Origin: Drosophila pseudoobscura
Taxonomy: Eukaryota > Arthropoda > Insecta > Diptera > Drosophilidae
Assembly (NCBI RefSeq): GCF_009870125.1
Contig: NC_046683.1
Coordinates: 36,595,869 to 36,659,868, forward strand
Length of the DNA stretch: 64,000 nt
Reading direction: 5' to 3'
Under the pieces are notes generated by a model that searched no databases, was not told the DNA's origin, and saw only the letters and a list, made by a program, of their open reading frames with translations. The position numbers and the translations under genes were made by a program. Positions 62,897 through 64,000 of this stretch are shown piece by piece (position 1 is the first letter of the stretch; the number at the start of each line of letters is the position of its first letter).

Positions 62897-63970
62897 TCAT
62901 GAGGTTCACCTCCACCATTGTCCTGTCGTGGTCGCTGTCCGAAGAGTCCAACTCCTCCGCGACCCCGATGTGCTTGAGATCCCTAGTGAGATCGCTCACG
63001 TTTGACACGTAACCATCTAGGATGTCATCCGACACCACTGATGCCACGGCTGACACCGCAGGCTTGATCTCCATACTAGGGATCTCCGGGGGCTCCAGGT
63101 CCGGCTCGACCGTCGGTTCCATGCCTTTGGAGTCGGACTTGTACGGTACTACGACTACCTTCTTGTAGCCGTAGTCCACAGCGCCCTCCGTGTCGTGGAG
63201 AAGTCTGACCGACTCCTCGTTCAGGACGAGGATGACTTGGCGCCTCTGGCCGTTGCTCTCCTCTACCTTGGCCACCTTCCAATCGGCTGTGGGAAGGGGG
63301 GGTTGCAGAGCTGCAGAATCCGGAGAATCTTATCCGGCTCTGCAGGCTTCGCCGAGACCCACGCTCTGGCCCTCGGCTTGCTGGGGATGTCCTCCCACTT
63401 CACGACCACCAGCTGGGCTCCTGGGTAGACCTCCTTGAGCGACGCTACCGCCTTCGCGTAGAGGGCCGCCGAGCGAGCATCTTGGCAGGCGATGGCTTTC
63501 ACCCTGCCTTGGTGCCACCCGGCGTCCTCACACTTGGGCGGTGGTCCTCCATTCTCCTCCAACTCCTGGAGGAAACGGTCTTGGAGCTCGTTTTCCTCGA
63601 GGTGCTACTTGTCCCTAGGGATCTGCCCGTCTTTAGAGCCCCTGTCTAGGACTCCAATCAGGGTTTTTCCCCTCGCCACCTCGGCAAACGAGCGGTTGCT
63701 CAGTGTCTTCGTCCTCTTGGCCTGTTGGACTTGTGTGGCGGTGTCCTCCGCCGAGCGTTGCCGCTTGCTTGGGGCCTTGGCTGTGGCCTTGCCAGCTTTG
63801 GCTGGCTGGTAGTCGGGCAGGACTGTCTTGGCCCATCGCCGCGATTCGATTCCCTGGGCAGACGCCAGGAACACCGGGTCGTCGTTGCCCAGGATGAAGG
63901 CCGCACGTCTTTTGTCCTGGAACTTGGGCCTATCTTTCGAGGCAGAGGCGCCGCCTGCCGGGGTTGTCAA
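62856..63970 (-). pseudogene. LOA-like ORF1 (gag-like) with one stop and one frameshift
   Basis: From MTTPAGGASASKDRPKFQDK at 63970 the frame runs to a TAG at 63605-63607, continues in the same frame (HLEENELQDRFLQELEENGG) to about 63300, where a run of seven C shifts the frame so that ADWKVAKVEES continues in the 62856-63275 frame and ends NVTDTPADKPPPL. Basic (KRQRSAED, KRTKTLSNRSF) and Asp/Ser-rich parts suggest RNA binding; no CCHC knuckle is seen. It overlaps the ORF2 start by about 40 bp. Confidence 0.75.
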
Positions 63971-64000
63971 GGGGTTCCCGGTCCCAAGGGTTCCGCCAGC

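Larger units (their letters stand above)
59176..64000 (-). mobile_element. LOA-like non-LTR retrotransposon no. 4, near intact, cut by right edge
   Basis: Minus-strand element. Its 3' tail at 59176-59190 reads GTTAGGTTAGGTTC on the plus strand, followed by a 3' UTR, an open ORF2 (59321-62896) and ORF1 (62856 to about 63970). Family placement with LOA/I-group comes from endonuclease plus RT plus RNase H in one ORF and a Cys-rich tail. It is inserted in the flank of gene copy 2. The left target duplicate cannot be checked because the 5' end is outside. Confidence 0.88.

Overview
This window looks like transposon-dense insect DNA, most probably pericentromeric, Y-linked or otherwise heterochromatic DNA of a Drosophila. 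The reasons are the combination of BEL/Pao, Ty3/gypsy, LOA-like, R1-like and CR1/Jockey-like retroelements, Tc1/mariner elements, and many short DINE-1/SGM-type Helitron relatives with the 'TATATATTCTTGATCA' core and GTCY repeats. The exact DINE variant, starting 'TTATACCCGATACTC', resembles the obscura-group form from memory; that species hint is weak. There are no prokaryotic features, no tRNA or rRNA genes and no CRISPR.

Region 1 (1-37.5 kb) is one large nest. A gypsy-type element with about 916-bp LTR copies (13366-14281 and 36626-37541) frames it. A minus-strand BEL element (1 to about 13349, entering from the left edge) lies against the left LTR. The BEL element's own LTR was hit by a plus-strand LOA-like element (3659-6492, 15-bp target duplication) and by a second, complete minus-strand BEL element (6603-13263, 5-bp target duplication ATATT). 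A minus-strand LOA-like element (14284-16551) sits between the gypsy 5' LTR and its primer-binding site. The gypsy gag-pol follows (17.6-22 kb). The 3' half of gypsy pol, its 3' UTR and an inserted R1-like element are then repeated three times at about 5.1-5.2 kb spacing (20.6-25.8, 25.8-31.0, 31.0-36.6 kb). The first two units carry a LOA 3' end and an inverted block flanked by GT/CA repeats. Only the third carries the R1 reverse transcriptase and 3' end.

Region 2 (37.5-47 kb) is AT-rich, probably host DNA with islands. It has a cluster of five CGATA/ATCGAT motifs upstream of a possible minus-strand first exon, a candidate 65-nt internal exon at 44.6 kb, two degenerate Tc1-like elements with long terminal inverted repeats (the second containing a DINE), further DINE copies, and a chimeric fragment of an unidentified transposon fused to a CR1-type reverse transcriptase.

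Region 3 (47-59.2 kb) carries the one recognisable host gene: a three-exon RING E3 ligase of the RNF185/RNF5 family (Drosophila CG8974-like) at 48.5 kb. A near-identical second copy at 57.9 kb has a 10-bp frameshifting insertion. Between them lie a long inverted repeat around a small unknown ORF and an almost full-length CR1/Jockey-type element.

Region 4 (59.2 kb to the end) is a young-looking minus-strand LOA-type element with an open 1191-codon ORF2, running off the right edge.

Almost all protein-coding content is selfish-element sequence, mostly broken by stops, frameshifts and deletions. Coordinates of frameshifted genes are approximate spans.
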